From CBFDBF01 sp050287965 (GTDB taxonomy: Bacteria > Pseudomonadota > Gammaproteobacteria > Chromatiales > Chromatiaceae), in contig JBNKCX010000017.1 in assembly GCA_050287965.1 (NCBI GenBank), positions 62,001 through 126,000 of the forward strand: a stretch of DNA of 64,000 nt. Reading direction: 5' to 3'. This document shows, piece after piece, positions 1 to 8,566 of the stretch. Position 1 is the stretch's first letter. The number at the start of each line of letters is the position of its first letter. Below the pieces are notes generated by a model that was given only the letters and a program-made list of their open reading frames with translations, did no database searches and was not told the DNA's origin. The translations under genes were made by a program, and so were the position numbers.

Positions 1-1
1 G

Positions 2-370
2 GTCGCCTATGAAAAACACTGTGTCATGTGTCATGGCAAAAAGGGTTACGGCTATGTAGCGGAAGACGGTACGGTCATTATCCCGGCCCTGGCCGGTCCC
101 GGATCCTGGAACACCGATTCACGCATGTTTAACGAGAATATGACCCTGGCAGCCATCATCAAGACCGCCATGCCGGCCCACAACCGCGGCTCCATGACCG
201 AGACCCAGGCACGGGACATCGCCGCCTACCTGTATACCCTGCCGCGTCCGGCGGGTAACAACAAAGGTGTACTGGCTGCAGCCAGGCAGCAGCTCATTAT
301 GAACACCATGCCGCCGCTGTTCCGTCTGATCGAGAATTGGGGAAAAGACGAAGAGAGTAAGAAGCCATGA
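2..370 (+). CDS. c-type cytochrome, thiosulfate-dehydrogenase (TsdA)-like C-terminal part; 5' truncated by window edge
   Basis: The window starts inside this gene and 122 codons remain. A covalent heme site, CVMCH, lies at bases 20-34, so the reading frame continues upstream of the first in-frame ATG (26), which falls inside the heme motif and cannot be the start. After the heme come AGPGSWNTDSRMFNENM, a candidate distal methionine in TAMPAHN, and DIAAYLYTLPRP. This arrangement resembles the second heme domain of TsdA-type thiosulfate dehydrogenases/tetrathionate reductases in the periplasm; that assignment is inferred from motif resemblance only. The last codons overlap the start of the SulP gene (ATGA), suggesting co-translation and a link to sulfur-anion transport. 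It could also be a generic class I cytochrome c. Confidence 0.75.
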   Translation, partial: VAYEKHCVMCHGKKGYGYVAEDGTVIIPALAGPGSWNTDSRMFNENMTLAAIIKTAMPAHNRGSMTETQARDIAAYLYTLPRPAGNNKGVLAAARQQLIMNTMPPLFRLIENWGKDEESKKP

Positions 371-1923
371 GCGCGGATTTCCTGCAACGCTTTCAGCGCT
401 GCAGCCTGTCCGGCTTTAACCTTGCCATTGTGGTCCTGCCCCAGGCCCTCGCCTTCTCCTTTCTAGCCGGAGTACCGCCGCAATTCGGGATCTATTGCGC
501 CATCTACGGGGTATTGATCACGTCCCTGGTCAACCCCTCTTCCCGTTTCCACGGCGGACCCAACTCCAGCATGTCGGTGGCCATCTCCGTGGCACTGCTC
601 CCTTATGCACCGCAGTTCGGTAACGAATACATGGGCTATCTGCTCTCCCTGGCAGTGATGATAGGCATCATCCAACTGCTGTTCGCCAGCCTGCGGCCCC
701 TGTCGCGCCTGATGGATTTCATGAGCGAGGCGGTGGTTTCAGGCATTATCTTCGGTATCGGCCTGTTCCTTATTTTCAAGTCCATCGCCCCCTTCGGCGG
801 CCTGCCCCTCAACACCCAGGTTCACTGGCCCCTGGCCATTACCTGGCAAACCTTTCAGGCGGTAAGCGAATACGGCAACCCCTACGCCATTGAGGTGGGC
901 TTCGTAACCCTGGTGGCCGCCATCCTTACCCGTTCCGTTCCCGGCCTGCGCAAGTGGTATCTGATCGCCGGCCTGATCGCCGGCACCCTTTATTCGGAAT
1001 ATCTGATCCACAACTACGGGGGACTTACGGTCACTCAGCTGGAGCAGGTAGGTAAATTAAACCTGCGCCTGTTGCAGCCCTCCCTCCCGACCTTCTCCCC
1101 CGAGGCCCTGGCGGATCTCCTCAGCCTTGTCCCCTCCGCCATTGCCATTGCCCTGCTCGGGATCTTCCAGACCGCCGCCATTATGCGTCAGACCCGCCGC
1201 GTTACCGGAGAGTTGATCAGCACCCGGCGGGCCGTCTTGGCCGACGCCGTGGCCAACATTACCGCCGGCTTCATCTCCGCCCTGCCGGGATGCGGCTCCT
1301 TCAACCGCGTGGCGCTGATGCACAACCTTGAGGTACGCAGCAGTATGGCCGCGGGGCTCTCCGCCCTGATCCTGGGTCTGCTGATCTTTCTCGCCCAGAA
1401 ATGGATCGCCATTATTCCCCTGCCCTCAATGGCGGCCCTTATCATGCTGGTTGGGGCCAACATGCTGCGAATTTCCGATATACGCCATCATTTCAAATCA
1501 CCTATTGAGATCATCGTGTTTCTGGCGGCATTCGCATCGGTACACATCTTCGGTCTGCTGGACGCGGCGCTCATCGGAGCCGGTTTCGCCTTCATCGACT
1601 GGGTCTGGCACAAGGCGCATCCCTACGTGATGATCGATGGTAATCGGATATCGATTTATGGTGATCTCTACTACGCTTCCCTGGATTATGTTGAAACCAA
1701 GATCGCCAAAACGGTGAAAAACCACCCGGAACTGGAGATCGATCTGACCCGTACCCATTACATCGATGCCGAGGCCAGCCGCTGGCTGGCCGAAGCCGGC
1801 GACAGAAGCGGTTGCCGGGTTCTTTTTATCGTGCGCGAAAAACAACAACGGGTCCTGCACTGCCTGGTCGATATCGCCGAGATCGACAAATCCAGGATAA
1901 CCCTGCTGGCGACCCAGACCTGA
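367..1923 (+). CDS. SulP (SLC26) family anion permease with C-terminal STAS domain
   Basis: A 518-residue inner-membrane transporter. Residues about 10-400 are hydrophobic helices typical of the SulP family, beginning with a conserved-looking N-terminal segment (VVLPQALAFSFLAGVPPQFG). Residues about 420-515 form a short STAS domain, with LEIDLTRTHYIDAEAS at the usual nucleotide/regulatory position. The family moves sulfate, bicarbonate or other anions; the substrate cannot be read from sequence. The length is at the short end for bacterial SulP proteins, but no truncation is visible. The ATG overlaps the stop of the upstream cytochrome by four bases, so the two are probably translated together. 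The neighbouring sulfur-related cytochromes make sulfate a reasonable guess. Confidence 0.9.
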   Translation: MSADFLQRFQRCSLSGFNLAIVVLPQALAFSFLAGVPPQFGIYCAIYGVLITSLVNPSSRFHGGPNSSMSVAISVALLPYAPQFGNEYMGYLLSLAVMIGIIQLLFASLRPLSRLMDFMSEAVVSGIIFGIGLFLIFKSIAPFGGLPLNTQVHWPLAITWQTFQAVSEYGNPYAIEVGFVTLVAAILTRSVPGLRKWYLIAGLIAGTLYSEYLIHNYGGLTVTQLEQVGKLNLRLLQPSLPTFSPEALADLLSLVPSAIAIALLGIFQTAAIMRQTRRVTGELISTRRAVLADAVANITAGFISALPGCGSFNRVALMHNLEVRSSMAAGLSALILGLLIFLAQKWIAIIPLPSMAALIMLVGANMLRISDIRHHFKSPIEIIVFLAAFASVHIFGLLDAALIGAGFAFIDWVWHKAHPYVMIDGNRISIYGDLYYASLDYVETKIAKTVKNHPELEIDLTRTHYIDAEASRWLAEAGDRSGCRVLFIVREKQQRVLHCLVDIAEIDKSRITLLATQT

Positions 1924-2166
1924 TCGGAGTTTCTCAACCCCATTTCCGAGGTCGGCTATCATCCGACCGTTGCCGGACAGACCGCAATCCTTCCGCGGCC
2001 GGACTGTTTCAGACCGTGGTTTCGTCGCGACCCGCTCATATAGTATGAGTGAAACCGGATCGGTTCATAGCGCTTTAAATCGGCTTGCCGCAGCCACAAA
2101 AAACTACGCCTTACTCTACAATGAAGAACAGATAACCCGGGGCCAAATACTCATTGGGGGTTAGTG

Positions 2167-4002
2167 ATGAACATAATGTTGCCGGCAGCGCCGGACGCCC
2201 ATGGCATAGCGGTATTGCTGCTGATACTGGTTGCCCTGGTCCTGTTTACCCGCGAAGAGATCCCCCTGGAAACCTCGAGCCTGGTGGTACTGGTGTTGCT
2301 GGCCGTCGGCTTCGAGCTCTTCCCCTACCATCACGATGGAGAACTTTTCGATTCCACAGCGCTTTTCCACGGTTTCGGTCACGAGGCGCTGATCGCGGTT
2401 TGCGCCCTGATGATCGCCGGACAGGGATTGGTGCGAACCGGCGCGCTGGAGCCCGTCGGCCGCCTGTTGGCACGCTTTTGGGGCAGCAGTCCCATGTTTT
2501 CCCTGCTCTTGACCCTGGTGCTCGGCGCCCTGCTGAGCGCCTTCGTCAACAACGTCCCCATCGTCGTGCTTCTGCTGCCCATACTCGTGAGCGTTGCATT
2601 GCGCACGGGAAAGCCGGCTTCAGGGATGCTGATGCCCATGGGGTTCGCCACCCTGGTCGGCGGCATGAGCACCTCCATCGGAACCTCCACTAATCTGCTG
2701 GTGATCGCGGTAGCCGCGGATCTCGGTTTGCGCAGACTACAGATGTTCGATTTCTTTTTTCCTGCCGCACTCACCGGCGGCCTGGCAATTCTCTATCTGT
2801 GGTTGATAGCACCGCGCCTGCTGCCGGTACGGGAAGTATTTCTCCGCGACAGTTCGCCCCGCCTGTTCAGTGCCCAATTGCATATCGAGGAGGAAAGCTT
2901 CGCCCACGGAAAAATGTTGTCGGAAGTGCAGGAAAAAGTCGGCGGTAAAATACAAATCAGCGCAATCTATCGCGGCGATGCCAGGATCATGCCGTTGCCG
3001 GATGCAATCCTGCAGGGCGGGGACCGATTGGGGGTCAACGACACGCCCGAGAATCTCACCGAGTACGCCGAGATTCTGGACGCGGACCTGTTCGCCGGAG
3101 ATATGCCGGTAAACGAGGAAAATCCGCTGCGCGCCGATGATCAGCAGATCGCCGAAATCGTCGTTACCCAGGGCTCTCTGCTGGAAGGCTCCACCCTCAC
3201 CCGTACCCGGTTTTCCGATCGCTATCAGGTGATGACACTGGCCCTGCATCGCCCCGGTGCGGCGGTACGGACCCTCAACAGAGACCTGGCGGACATACGG
3301 TTGCGGGTGGGGGACGTCCTGCTGGTGCAGGGCAATCAGGAACAGATCGCGGCCTTGAAGCAGGGTGGCGCACTGTTGGTGCTGGATGCCACCAGCGACG
3401 TGCCACACACACGGCGCGCGCCGTTAGCCCTCATGATTATGGCTGCCATTATCCTGGTAGCGGCCCTCGGGCTGATGCCCATCGCGATCAGCGCGGTAAG
3501 CGGCGTACTACTCATGATCCTCACCCGCTGCCTGCGCTGGCGGGACGTGGTTCAGGCCCTGAGCACCCCGGTAATCATGATCGTGGTGGCCAGCCTGGCG
3601 CTGGGAACGTCGCTGCTGAAGACCGGCGGCGCCGACTACCTGGCCCAGGTCTATGTGGCGCTGACGGCAGGCACTTCTCCGATGATAATGTTATCGGGGT
3701 TGATGCTGATAATGGCGATACTGACCAACATCGTTTCCAATAACGCCGCGGCTGTAATCGGCACCCCCATCGCCATGAGCATCGCGCAACAGTTGTCACT
3801 GCCTGCCGAACCCTATGTGCTGGCGGTCCTGTTCGGTGCCAACATGAGCTATGCCACTCCCATGGCTTATAAAACCAACCTGCTGGTAATGAGCGCCGGA
3901 GGCTATCGTTTTTCTGATTTCCTCCGAGTGGGTGTTCCTCTCACCCTGATCGTCTGGCTGGTATTGTCCTGGTTGTTGCCACGGCTCTACGGTATCGCCT
4001 GA
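2167..4002 (+). CDS. SLC13/CitM-type anion permease with central TrkA-C (RCK_C) domains
   Basis: About 611 residues. N-terminal membrane helices carry the family motifs SAFVNNVPIVVLLLP and GGMSTSIGTSTNLLV. A central soluble block (about residues 225-410) looks like two RCK_C/TrkA-C ligand-binding repeats. The C-terminal membrane half contains NIVSNNAAAVIGTP. This is the usual layout of the roughly 600-residue SLC13/DASS-like permeases, which move dicarboxylates, sulfate or other divalent anions across the inner membrane. The ATG at 2167 is preferred because the GGGGG at 2156-2160 gives normal spacing; a GTG at 2164 is too close. It is separated from the SulP gene by about 240 bases. The substrate is unknown, but the pairing with SulP suggests a sulfur oxyanion or organic acid. 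Confidence 0.88.
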   Translation: MNIMLPAAPDAHGIAVLLLILVALVLFTREEIPLETSSLVVLVLLAVGFELFPYHHDGELFDSTALFHGFGHEALIAVCALMIAGQGLVRTGALEPVGRLLARFWGSSPMFSLLLTLVLGALLSAFVNNVPIVVLLLPILVSVALRTGKPASGMLMPMGFATLVGGMSTSIGTSTNLLVIAVAADLGLRRLQMFDFFFPAALTGGLAILYLWLIAPRLLPVREVFLRDSSPRLFSAQLHIEEESFAHGKMLSEVQEKVGGKIQISAIYRGDARIMPLPDAILQGGDRLGVNDTPENLTEYAEILDADLFAGDMPVNEENPLRADDQQIAEIVVTQGSLLEGSTLTRTRFSDRYQVMTLALHRPGAAVRTLNRDLADIRLRVGDVLLVQGNQEQIAALKQGGALLVLDATSDVPHTRRAPLALMIMAAIILVAALGLMPIAISAVSGVLLMILTRCLRWRDVVQALSTPVIMIVVASLALGTSLLKTGGADYLAQVYVALTAGTSPMIMLSGLMLIMAILTNIVSNNAAAVIGTPIAMSIAQQLSLPAEPYVLAVLFGANMSYATPMAYKTNLLVMSAGGYRFSDFLRVGVPLTLIVWLVLSWLLPRLYGIA

Positions 4003-4160
4003 AACCCCTTGATCTATCCCTGAGAAACAGCCGTTTGTCCCGGGTCAGAACCCGGCGTCTCCGATCCTTGATCAGGGTTCGGAGGATATTTTGGCAAGCG
4101 CCCTACGGTCCGAGGAGGGATAAGAGGAGGAGCGGTCTCAAACCGCCCCTCGCAGACAAC

Positions 4161-4472
4161 CTACTTTAGGGTCATTATCCAGGTGACCACCTGTTTGACA
4201 TCGGCTTCAGGTGCGGGGCTCGGGGGCATGGCCGCATCGCCCCAGTTTCCGCCCGGGCTGCCGGTTTTGACACGGGCGGTCAGCGTATCCACGATACCGG
4301 CCTGACCCGCATATTTGGCGGCTACGTCCTTAAATGCCGGGCCTACCAGTTTCTGATCCGGTTTGTGACAGCCCATACAACCCGACTTCATGGCCAGTGC
4401 CTGGTCTGCAAAAACAGACTGGGACAGCACGGCGAGAACGGCGATCACAAGTAGTTTGAAAAGGGTACGCAT
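4161..4472 (-). CDS. small periplasmic class I cytochrome c (c551/c552-like)
   Basis: A 103-residue precursor. Residues 1-23 are a Sec signal peptide (MRTLFKLLVIAVLAVLSQSV, then a likely cut after FA). The heme-binding motif CMGCH follows near residue 30, then KLVGPAFKDVAAKYAGQ, typical of the c551/c552 fold, and a distal methionine in AAMPPSP. It should be a soluble periplasmic electron carrier. The ATG at 4472 has GGAGGG at good spacing; an upstream in-frame codon at 4487 overlaps that ribosome binding site and is less likely. It is transcribed towards the permease genes and stands apart from the lipoprotein cytochrome upstream, with a hairpin between them. Confidence 0.93.
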   Translation of the reverse strand: MRTLFKLLVIAVLAVLSQSVFADQALAMKSGCMGCHKPDQKLVGPAFKDVAAKYAGQAGIVDTLTARVKTGSPGGNWGDAAMPPSPAPEADVKQVVTWIMTLK

Positions 4473-4600
4473 GGTCCCTCCTGTCAAGAGAATTACTAAA
4501 CCTTGGCTACTACCTCTATTAGCGTCGGACAGGGGAGAATCTTGAGAATTTTCGGGGAATACCGGCGATTACCATACTTTTTGCGCGGGTTAACCCGGGG

Positions 4601-4630
4601 AAAACCGGCGTCCCTGAGGACGCCGGTTTT
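4601..4630 (-). terminator. Rho-independent terminator behind the lipoprotein cytochrome gene
   Basis: A perfect 13-bp stem (AAAACCGGCGTCC with its complement) encloses a CTGA loop. On the minus strand it ends in TTTT, 15 bases after the stop codon of the gene ending at 4645. Its symmetry means it could also act in the other direction. Confidence 0.75.
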
Positions 4631-4644
4631 ATTGATCGGCTATA

Positions 4645-5028
4645 TCAGTTGTTCTTGGCGCCCTGATCGATCCAGGCCTCAATAAGGGCTATCTGGTCCG
4701 GGGGGATAGCCTCTTTACCATGGGGCATCTGGATGGAGGGATCCACCTTGCCCGCCACCAGCCGGTAGAGTGAACTGGAAAGGGCCTGGCCGGGAATAAC
4801 AACCGGACCATATTTGGTCCCTTTCATCACAGTCTCATAGGTGGTGGTTCTAAAGCCGCTGGCTGCCGTACCTTTGCCGCCCTCCTGGTGACATTCGGTA
4901 CAGTTCCTGTCGATGATCGGCTTCACATCGTTTTTAAAACTGACTTGCTGAGGTTGCGGCGCCTCCCCACATCCGACAACAACCGCCATGGCAATAGCGG
5001 GAAGGATGATTTTTACTCGTCTGCCCAT
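4645..5028 (-). CDS. lipoprotein monoheme cytochrome c
   Basis: 127 residues. An N-terminal hydrophobic segment ends in VVVGC, a lipobox, so the mature protein is predicted to be a lipoprotein. One heme motif, CTECH, sits near residue 43 after FKNDVKPIIDRN, a signature of the small cytochromes often annotated as planctomycete-type or DUF1588-like cytochrome c. Further on are IPGQALSSSLYRLV and IQMPHG, the latter supplying the likely methionine ligand, then IPPDQIALIEAWIDQGA at the end, which is the standard C-terminal helix. The role is inferred to be membrane-tethered periplasmic electron transfer. It is a single-gene transcript followed by a strong hairpin. Confidence 0.9.
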   Translation of the reverse strand: MGRRVKIILPAIAMAVVVGCGEAPQPQQVSFKNDVKPIIDRNCTECHQEGGKGTAASGFRTTTYETVMKGTKYGPVVIPGQALSSSLYRLVAGKVDPSIQMPHGKEAIPPDQIALIEAWIDQGAKNN

Positions 5029-5246
5029 AAATCTGCTCCTTTAATGAATAATGCTCATATTTCTGATTATTCTCGAAAATAATTAGCGGCAATCGCGATT
5101 ATTCCTTTAATGATCCCTCGCCAAAGCCCTGTAACGCAACATCAAAGATAGATTGGCTTTGTGCGGATCCCGGAATCAACAGACCCAGGTATCCACCGTC
5201 CCCGGATCGGGCTGTATTTTACCTACATGGGCAATCCCCGGTCTCC

Positions 5247-5279
5247 TGACAATCTTGGCACAGCACGTGAGGATTGTCA
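5247..5279 (+). promoter_or_regulatory. inverted repeat in the 308-base intergenic region before the 5337 gene
   Basis: TGACAATC (5247-5254) is repeated inverted as GATTGTCA (5272-5279) with 17 bases between. It lies about 60 bases upstream of the 5337 start and could be an operator or leader hairpin. The rest of 5029-5336 holds an imperfect direct repeat (TTGTGCGGATC at about 5159 and 5279) and no supported gene. Confidence 0.3.
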
Positions 5280-5336
5280 TTGTGCGGATCTCCCGAAAAC
5301 AATTAGCCTGGAAAATCTCTCACTCCGGAGGTGAAG

Positions 5337-5759
5337 ATGAGTCTTGATCGAGGAGCCAAGATATATATCGGTGTATTAGCCGGCATTCTGCTGTCAGGTA
5401 TCGTCGCCCGAATGCTGACCCTTGATTTCCGCCTCGGCGAAATCAATGAGATGTTGCTGCAGGACCCTGAAATTGCCGCCTATCCATACCAATTCAAGGC
5501 ATTGGAGATTCAGGACCGTACGGCCGTATTGTCCAGTCCACGCTCAACAACCGTTCCGGCCATACAGTTCCTGGGCATCATTAATCCGCGCCTGGCGAAT
5601 AAATCAGAGCAGGATCCCGAGGTGATCGCGGCACAGAAGGAGTTGGGAGCGCTCCAGGGAAAGGTTCGAGAACTGGTGGTCGGCCGACCGGATATCGACA
5701 AGGTCCACTGGCAGTTGGATAAACAGTGGTATGCGGATCGTGGAATTCTCGTGGATTAA
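5337..5759 (+). CDS. unrecognised small protein with one N-terminal membrane segment
   Basis: 140 residues, family not recognised. Residues about 7-25 (AKIYIGVLAGILLSGIVAR) form a single membrane helix or uncleaved signal anchor; the remainder is hydrophilic and most likely periplasmic. No heme motif or conserved cysteine is present. The ATG at 5337 is chosen because CGGAGG ends at 5331, giving normal spacing; the GTG at 5331 overlaps that ribosome binding site. The gene sits alone between cytochrome genes and the Crp/Fnr regulator and has no obvious partner. Confidence 0.7.
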   Translation: MSLDRGAKIYIGVLAGILLSGIVARMLTLDFRLGEINEMLLQDPEIAAYPYQFKALEIQDRTAVLSSPRSTTVPAIQFLGIINPRLANKSEQDPEVIAAQKELGALQGKVRELVVGRPDIDKVHWQLDKQWYADRGILVD

Positions 5760-5830
5760 GGCCCTGATGGATCTGGTACCACCGGGTTACGCAAGATCCC
5801 GCATCCCCGCCGCATTGATCGTCGCTTTAC

Positions 5831-6484
5831 CTATACCCTGACCCGTTCCGCCAACTCGGCCGCATCGAGGATCCGTATCACCCCGCGCCGGGTCTCCACC
5901 AGCCCCCTTCCGGTAAAGCCCTGCATCACCCTGGCGATCACCTCGCGGCTGGTACCCAGGTGCCCGGCAAGGGCCTGCTGGGTAAGGAATACTTCACCCG
6001 CGTCGTTGGCGTTATTGAGCAGGAAACTGGCCACTCTTTGGTCCAGATTGAAGGAGTGGATCTGCTCCAGTTCGTCCATTAACCGAAATACCAGGGTGGA
6101 GAGGGCCTTTACCGTCATATCCTGCACTGAGGCCTCCCGCTGGAACAGGCGGCGGTAAAGGGGGCCGGGGATCACCGCCACCTCCGTGCCCGCGCTGCTC
6201 TCCACCCAGGCGGGGTAACGAAGGTCGTTGAACAGACAGTTGAGGGCCAGCACGCAGGTCTCGCCCGGACGTATGAAGTAGAGCGTCGCCTCGTTACCCT
6301 GCGGGGTATAGGTAAAGACGCGCAACTGGCCACGAGTGACCAGATAGGCACCGGAAACGCTCTGACCCTTATGGATTACCCCGGTGGATTGCTCCAGCTC
6401 GACCAGCTGCACGCCGTCACGCAGCAATCGCGAGCCCTCCGGTGAAAGCTCCAGATAGCCGTCCAACAGATCCTTTCCTGACAT
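5831..6484 (-). CDS. Crp/Fnr-family transcriptional regulator (without an FNR-type Fe-S cluster)
   Basis: 217 residues from the ATG at 6484. A cyclic-nucleotide-binding-like beta barrel (about 20-140, with GVIHKGQSVSGAYLVTRGQL) is followed by a dimer helix and a Crp-type winged helix-turn-helix (about 150-215, recognition helix around GTSREVIARVMQGF). Only two cysteines lie in the sensor domain and the N-terminal FNR cysteine cluster is absent, so it belongs with Dnr/Crp-like rather than oxygen-labile FNR proteins; the ligand is unknown. AGGGGG precedes this ATG at good spacing; an alternative TTG at 6544 would overlap the peroxidase stop codon. It is the last gene after the DUF4242 protein and peroxidase, so it probably regulates that cluster or the octaheme operon. 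Confidence 0.88.
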   Translation of the reverse strand: MSGKDLLDGYLELSPEGSRLLRDGVQLVELEQSTGVIHKGQSVSGAYLVTRGQLRVFTYTPQGNEATLYFIRPGETCVLALNCLFNDLRYPAWVESSAGTEVAVIPGPLYRRLFQREASVQDMTVKALSTLVFRLMDELEQIHSFNLDQRVASFLLNNANDAGEVFLTQQALAGHLGTSREVIARVMQGFTGRGLVETRRGVIRILDAAELAERVRV

Positions 6485-6540
6485 GGCGCTGCCCCCTGTG
6501 GAGGTGAAGCGCCAATTATCCACCGCGCAAGGCGGCGGTT

Positions 6541-7884
6541 TCAATGATTTGCCGCAGCCTGCCTTAACCCGTCGCCGCTGAGGGCGTTCAGAAAGGCGAC
6601 GATATCCTTGATCTCATTCTCGCTCAGCACGCGCTGGGTCTGCTCAAACAGCACCTGTTCCTGGTCCGACCAGCGCAGCATGGGGCCGGTATAGCCGCGC
6701 TGCGCTGCGGACATGATACGGACCACCTCTTCCAGCTCCGTCACCGATCCGTTATGCAGCCAGGGGCCGGTGAGGGCGACGTTGCGCAGTGACGGCACCC
6801 GCCAGACTCCGCTGCCGGTTACCTCCGGGGCGGCGCCGGTATCCTTGGTCAGCCGGTAGCGTACCGTTTTCGGTATCGGCGTCACCGGAAAGGGACGCAA
6901 CGGCTGGCTGGTGTCAAATACGCTGGCGGCGCTGAAATTGGGTCCGAAATGGCAATTGATGCAGCCCACGGACTGAAACAGCCCCATCCCCCGAAACTGT
7001 TGCGCCGTCAGGGCCGAGAGATCACCGCGAATAAAGCGATCGTAAGGGCTGTCCGGTGTGATCAGGGTTCGCTCAAACGCGGCGATGGCCTTGGTGATCC
7101 GATCGATGTTGATGGTTTCATCGCCAAACACCGCGGCAAACTCCGGCGCGTATCCGGGATTCCGGCGTACCCGCTCCTCCACCGCCGCCCATGAAGGCAT
7201 ACCCATCTCCACGGGATTGATCAGGGGTCCCCCGGCCTGCTCCTCCAGGGAGGCCGCCCGTCCGTCCCAGAAAAGACGATCCTGAAATGCGGCGTTCCAT
7301 ACCGTCGGGGCATTTCGGTTTCCGCGCTGACCGTCGATCCCAAGGGCGGTGGCGCTGCCGTCACCTCCGGCCAGGGCATATAGATCATGGCAGGAGCTGC
7401 AGGATAGGGTGCTGTCGCGGGAGAGGGACTTATCGAAAAACAGCCGTTTGCCCAGCGCCACCTTTTCCGGCGTGGTCGGGTTGTCGGCGGGGTCCGGAGC
7501 CCGCTCCGGCAGAGCTTTCCAGACAAAGTTTTGATCAAAATAGGGCCTCCCGGGGGTCGCGGTTGCAACCGGCAGGGAGAGCCAGCGATATGTGGGCGGC
7601 CCGTTCGGCAGTGGCTTTGTATTACTCAGCCGTGGCCGCTCAACAGGGGTAAGAAGCGGATCAATCAGATACTGAGGCAACCAGACCATGCCGAGGATGA
7701 TCGTCAGCTTGATGGTGAAAGCCAACACACCGGAACCTAGCGCCGTGGCCAGCAACAGACGCTTCTGCCCCGACAACCGAGCCCACGGACCCAGCTCGGT
7801 CTGGACCATGTAGAGCACACCGAAGGTGGCAATCATCACCGCCACCAGGCCAATCATCAGTAAATCGAGTGGAGTGTTATTCAT
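6541..7884 (-). CDS. membrane-anchored di-heme cytochrome c peroxidase (MauG/CcpA family)
   Basis: 447 residues from the ATG at 7884. Two N-terminal membrane helices (about 5-27 and 43-68) precede a periplasmic catalytic region with heme motifs CSSCH (162-166) and CINCH (308-312), both in the usual places for bacterial di-heme peroxidases, with KVALGKRLFFDKSLSRD before the first heme and VPSLRNVALTGPWLHNGS near the C-terminus. The family reduces hydrogen peroxide using cytochrome c or quinol electrons. Soluble CcpA has only a cleaved signal peptide, so the double membrane anchor is a difference. It lies 52 bases downstream of the DUF4242 gene and directly before a Crp/Fnr regulator, matching an oxidative or respiratory stress cluster. 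Confidence 0.9.
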   Translation of the reverse strand: MNNTPLDLLMIGLVAVMIATFGVLYMVQTELGPWARLSGQKRLLLATALGSGVLAFTIKLTIILGMVWLPQYLIDPLLTPVERPRLSNTKPLPNGPPTYRWLSLPVATATPGRPYFDQNFVWKALPERAPDPADNPTTPEKVALGKRLFFDKSLSRDSTLSCSSCHDLYALAGGDGSATALGIDGQRGNRNAPTVWNAAFQDRLFWDGRAASLEEQAGGPLINPVEMGMPSWAAVEERVRRNPGYAPEFAAVFGDETINIDRITKAIAAFERTLITPDSPYDRFIRGDLSALTAQQFRGMGLFQSVGCINCHFGPNFSAASVFDTSQPLRPFPVTPIPKTVRYRLTKDTGAAPEVTGSGVWRVPSLRNVALTGPWLHNGSVTELEEVVRIMSAAQRGYTGPMLRWSDQEQVLFEQTQRVLSENEIKDIVAFLNALSGDGLRQAAANH

Positions 7885-7936
7885 ACTTAATTCCGGGAAA
7901 ATCCGCGCCGTGAAACACACGACCCGCGAGGTGACA

Positions 7937-8242
7937 TCATGCGGCCTTACGGCGGAAAAACAGATCGCCGGGCGTGGCAGTGGTCACCTCGGTGATTTCG
8001 CTGAACGGCAATCCAACCCTGTCATGGGCTCGGCGCACCGCCTCGGCATCAGGCGCCATGGTGAAACAGAAGGCGCGGCCTTCGCCGATACCCACATGCA
8101 CCCGCAGTAAAACCACGCCTTCGGCAAGACAGGCCTGCTCATACCCGGCGAAAAACTCCTCGAACTGCTCGGCGGTCAATCCGGCGGGAAAGGTCTGGTC
8201 CCCCTGGTTGTGGGTATCGATAAAAAACCTCATAACTTGCAT
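7937..8242 (-). CDS. DUF4242-family small protein
   Basis: 101 residues, soluble, no signal peptide. MRFFIDTHNQGDQTFPAGLT, a central GVVLLRVHVGIGEGRAFCFT and PDAEAVRRAHDRVGLPFSEI match the DUF4242 ferredoxin-like alpha/beta fold; some family members bind nickel, but no function is established for this one. GGGAG precedes the ATG at 8242 with spacing of eight. It is the first gene of a probable three-gene operon with the di-heme peroxidase and the Crp/Fnr regulator. Confidence 0.85.
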   Translation of the reverse strand: MQVMRFFIDTHNQGDQTFPAGLTAEQFEEFFAGYEQACLAEGVVLLRVHVGIGEGRAFCFTMAPDAEAVRRAHDRVGLPFSEITEVTTATPGDLFFRRKAA

Positions 8243-8420
8243 GGCATTTCTCCCTATTAGCGCGAATAAATCGCTGTACTGGGGAGGTTAGCCGGTGACG
8301 GAGGATCAATCTGTAGCAAAGGTTACACAACGAGTGGGGTGCCAAAACCTTATTAAAAGTGTATCCTTAGCTCATTTTTCGCCTGACACGACACGGAGGT
8401 GTTTTACAAGATCTTAAAAA

Positions 8421-8435
8421 TTTAGATAATCTAAA
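8421..8435. promoter_or_regulatory. perfect AT-rich palindrome in the divergent control region before the octaheme operon
   Basis: TTTAGATAATCTAAA is a perfect 7-bp-arm palindrome with a single central base. A further TTAGAT half-copy follows within ten bases and a TATAAA-like sequence just after. It sits about 130 bases before the octaheme cytochrome start and about 180 bases before the DUF4242 start, in the 324-base divergent region 8243-8566, so it may be an operator serving one or both. No gene is seen in this region. Confidence 0.4.
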
Positions 8436-8566
8436 TAAATTAGATTTATAAAGGCATTCTAAGTCATTGCTGATCATTGATTTAGCAACCTGTGTCCAGC
8501 GTAGACGCAGGGTTGGAACAAATTAAATAAACCGTTATTCAAATACCCAGAGGGGGAACGCCTTTC

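Noticed and set aside
2045..2164. Possible 39-residue peptide before the SLC13 gene
   Set aside because: No ribosome binding site, no domain; overlap with the next gene's alternative GTG is not enough evidence.
4125..4160. Hairpin after the small cytochrome c gene
   Set aside because: Short GCGGT/ACCGC stem without a T run; not convincing as an intrinsic terminator.
8460..8490. FNR box near TGCTGATCATTGAT
   Set aside because: Half-sites are not in the TTGAT-N4-ATCAA arrangement.
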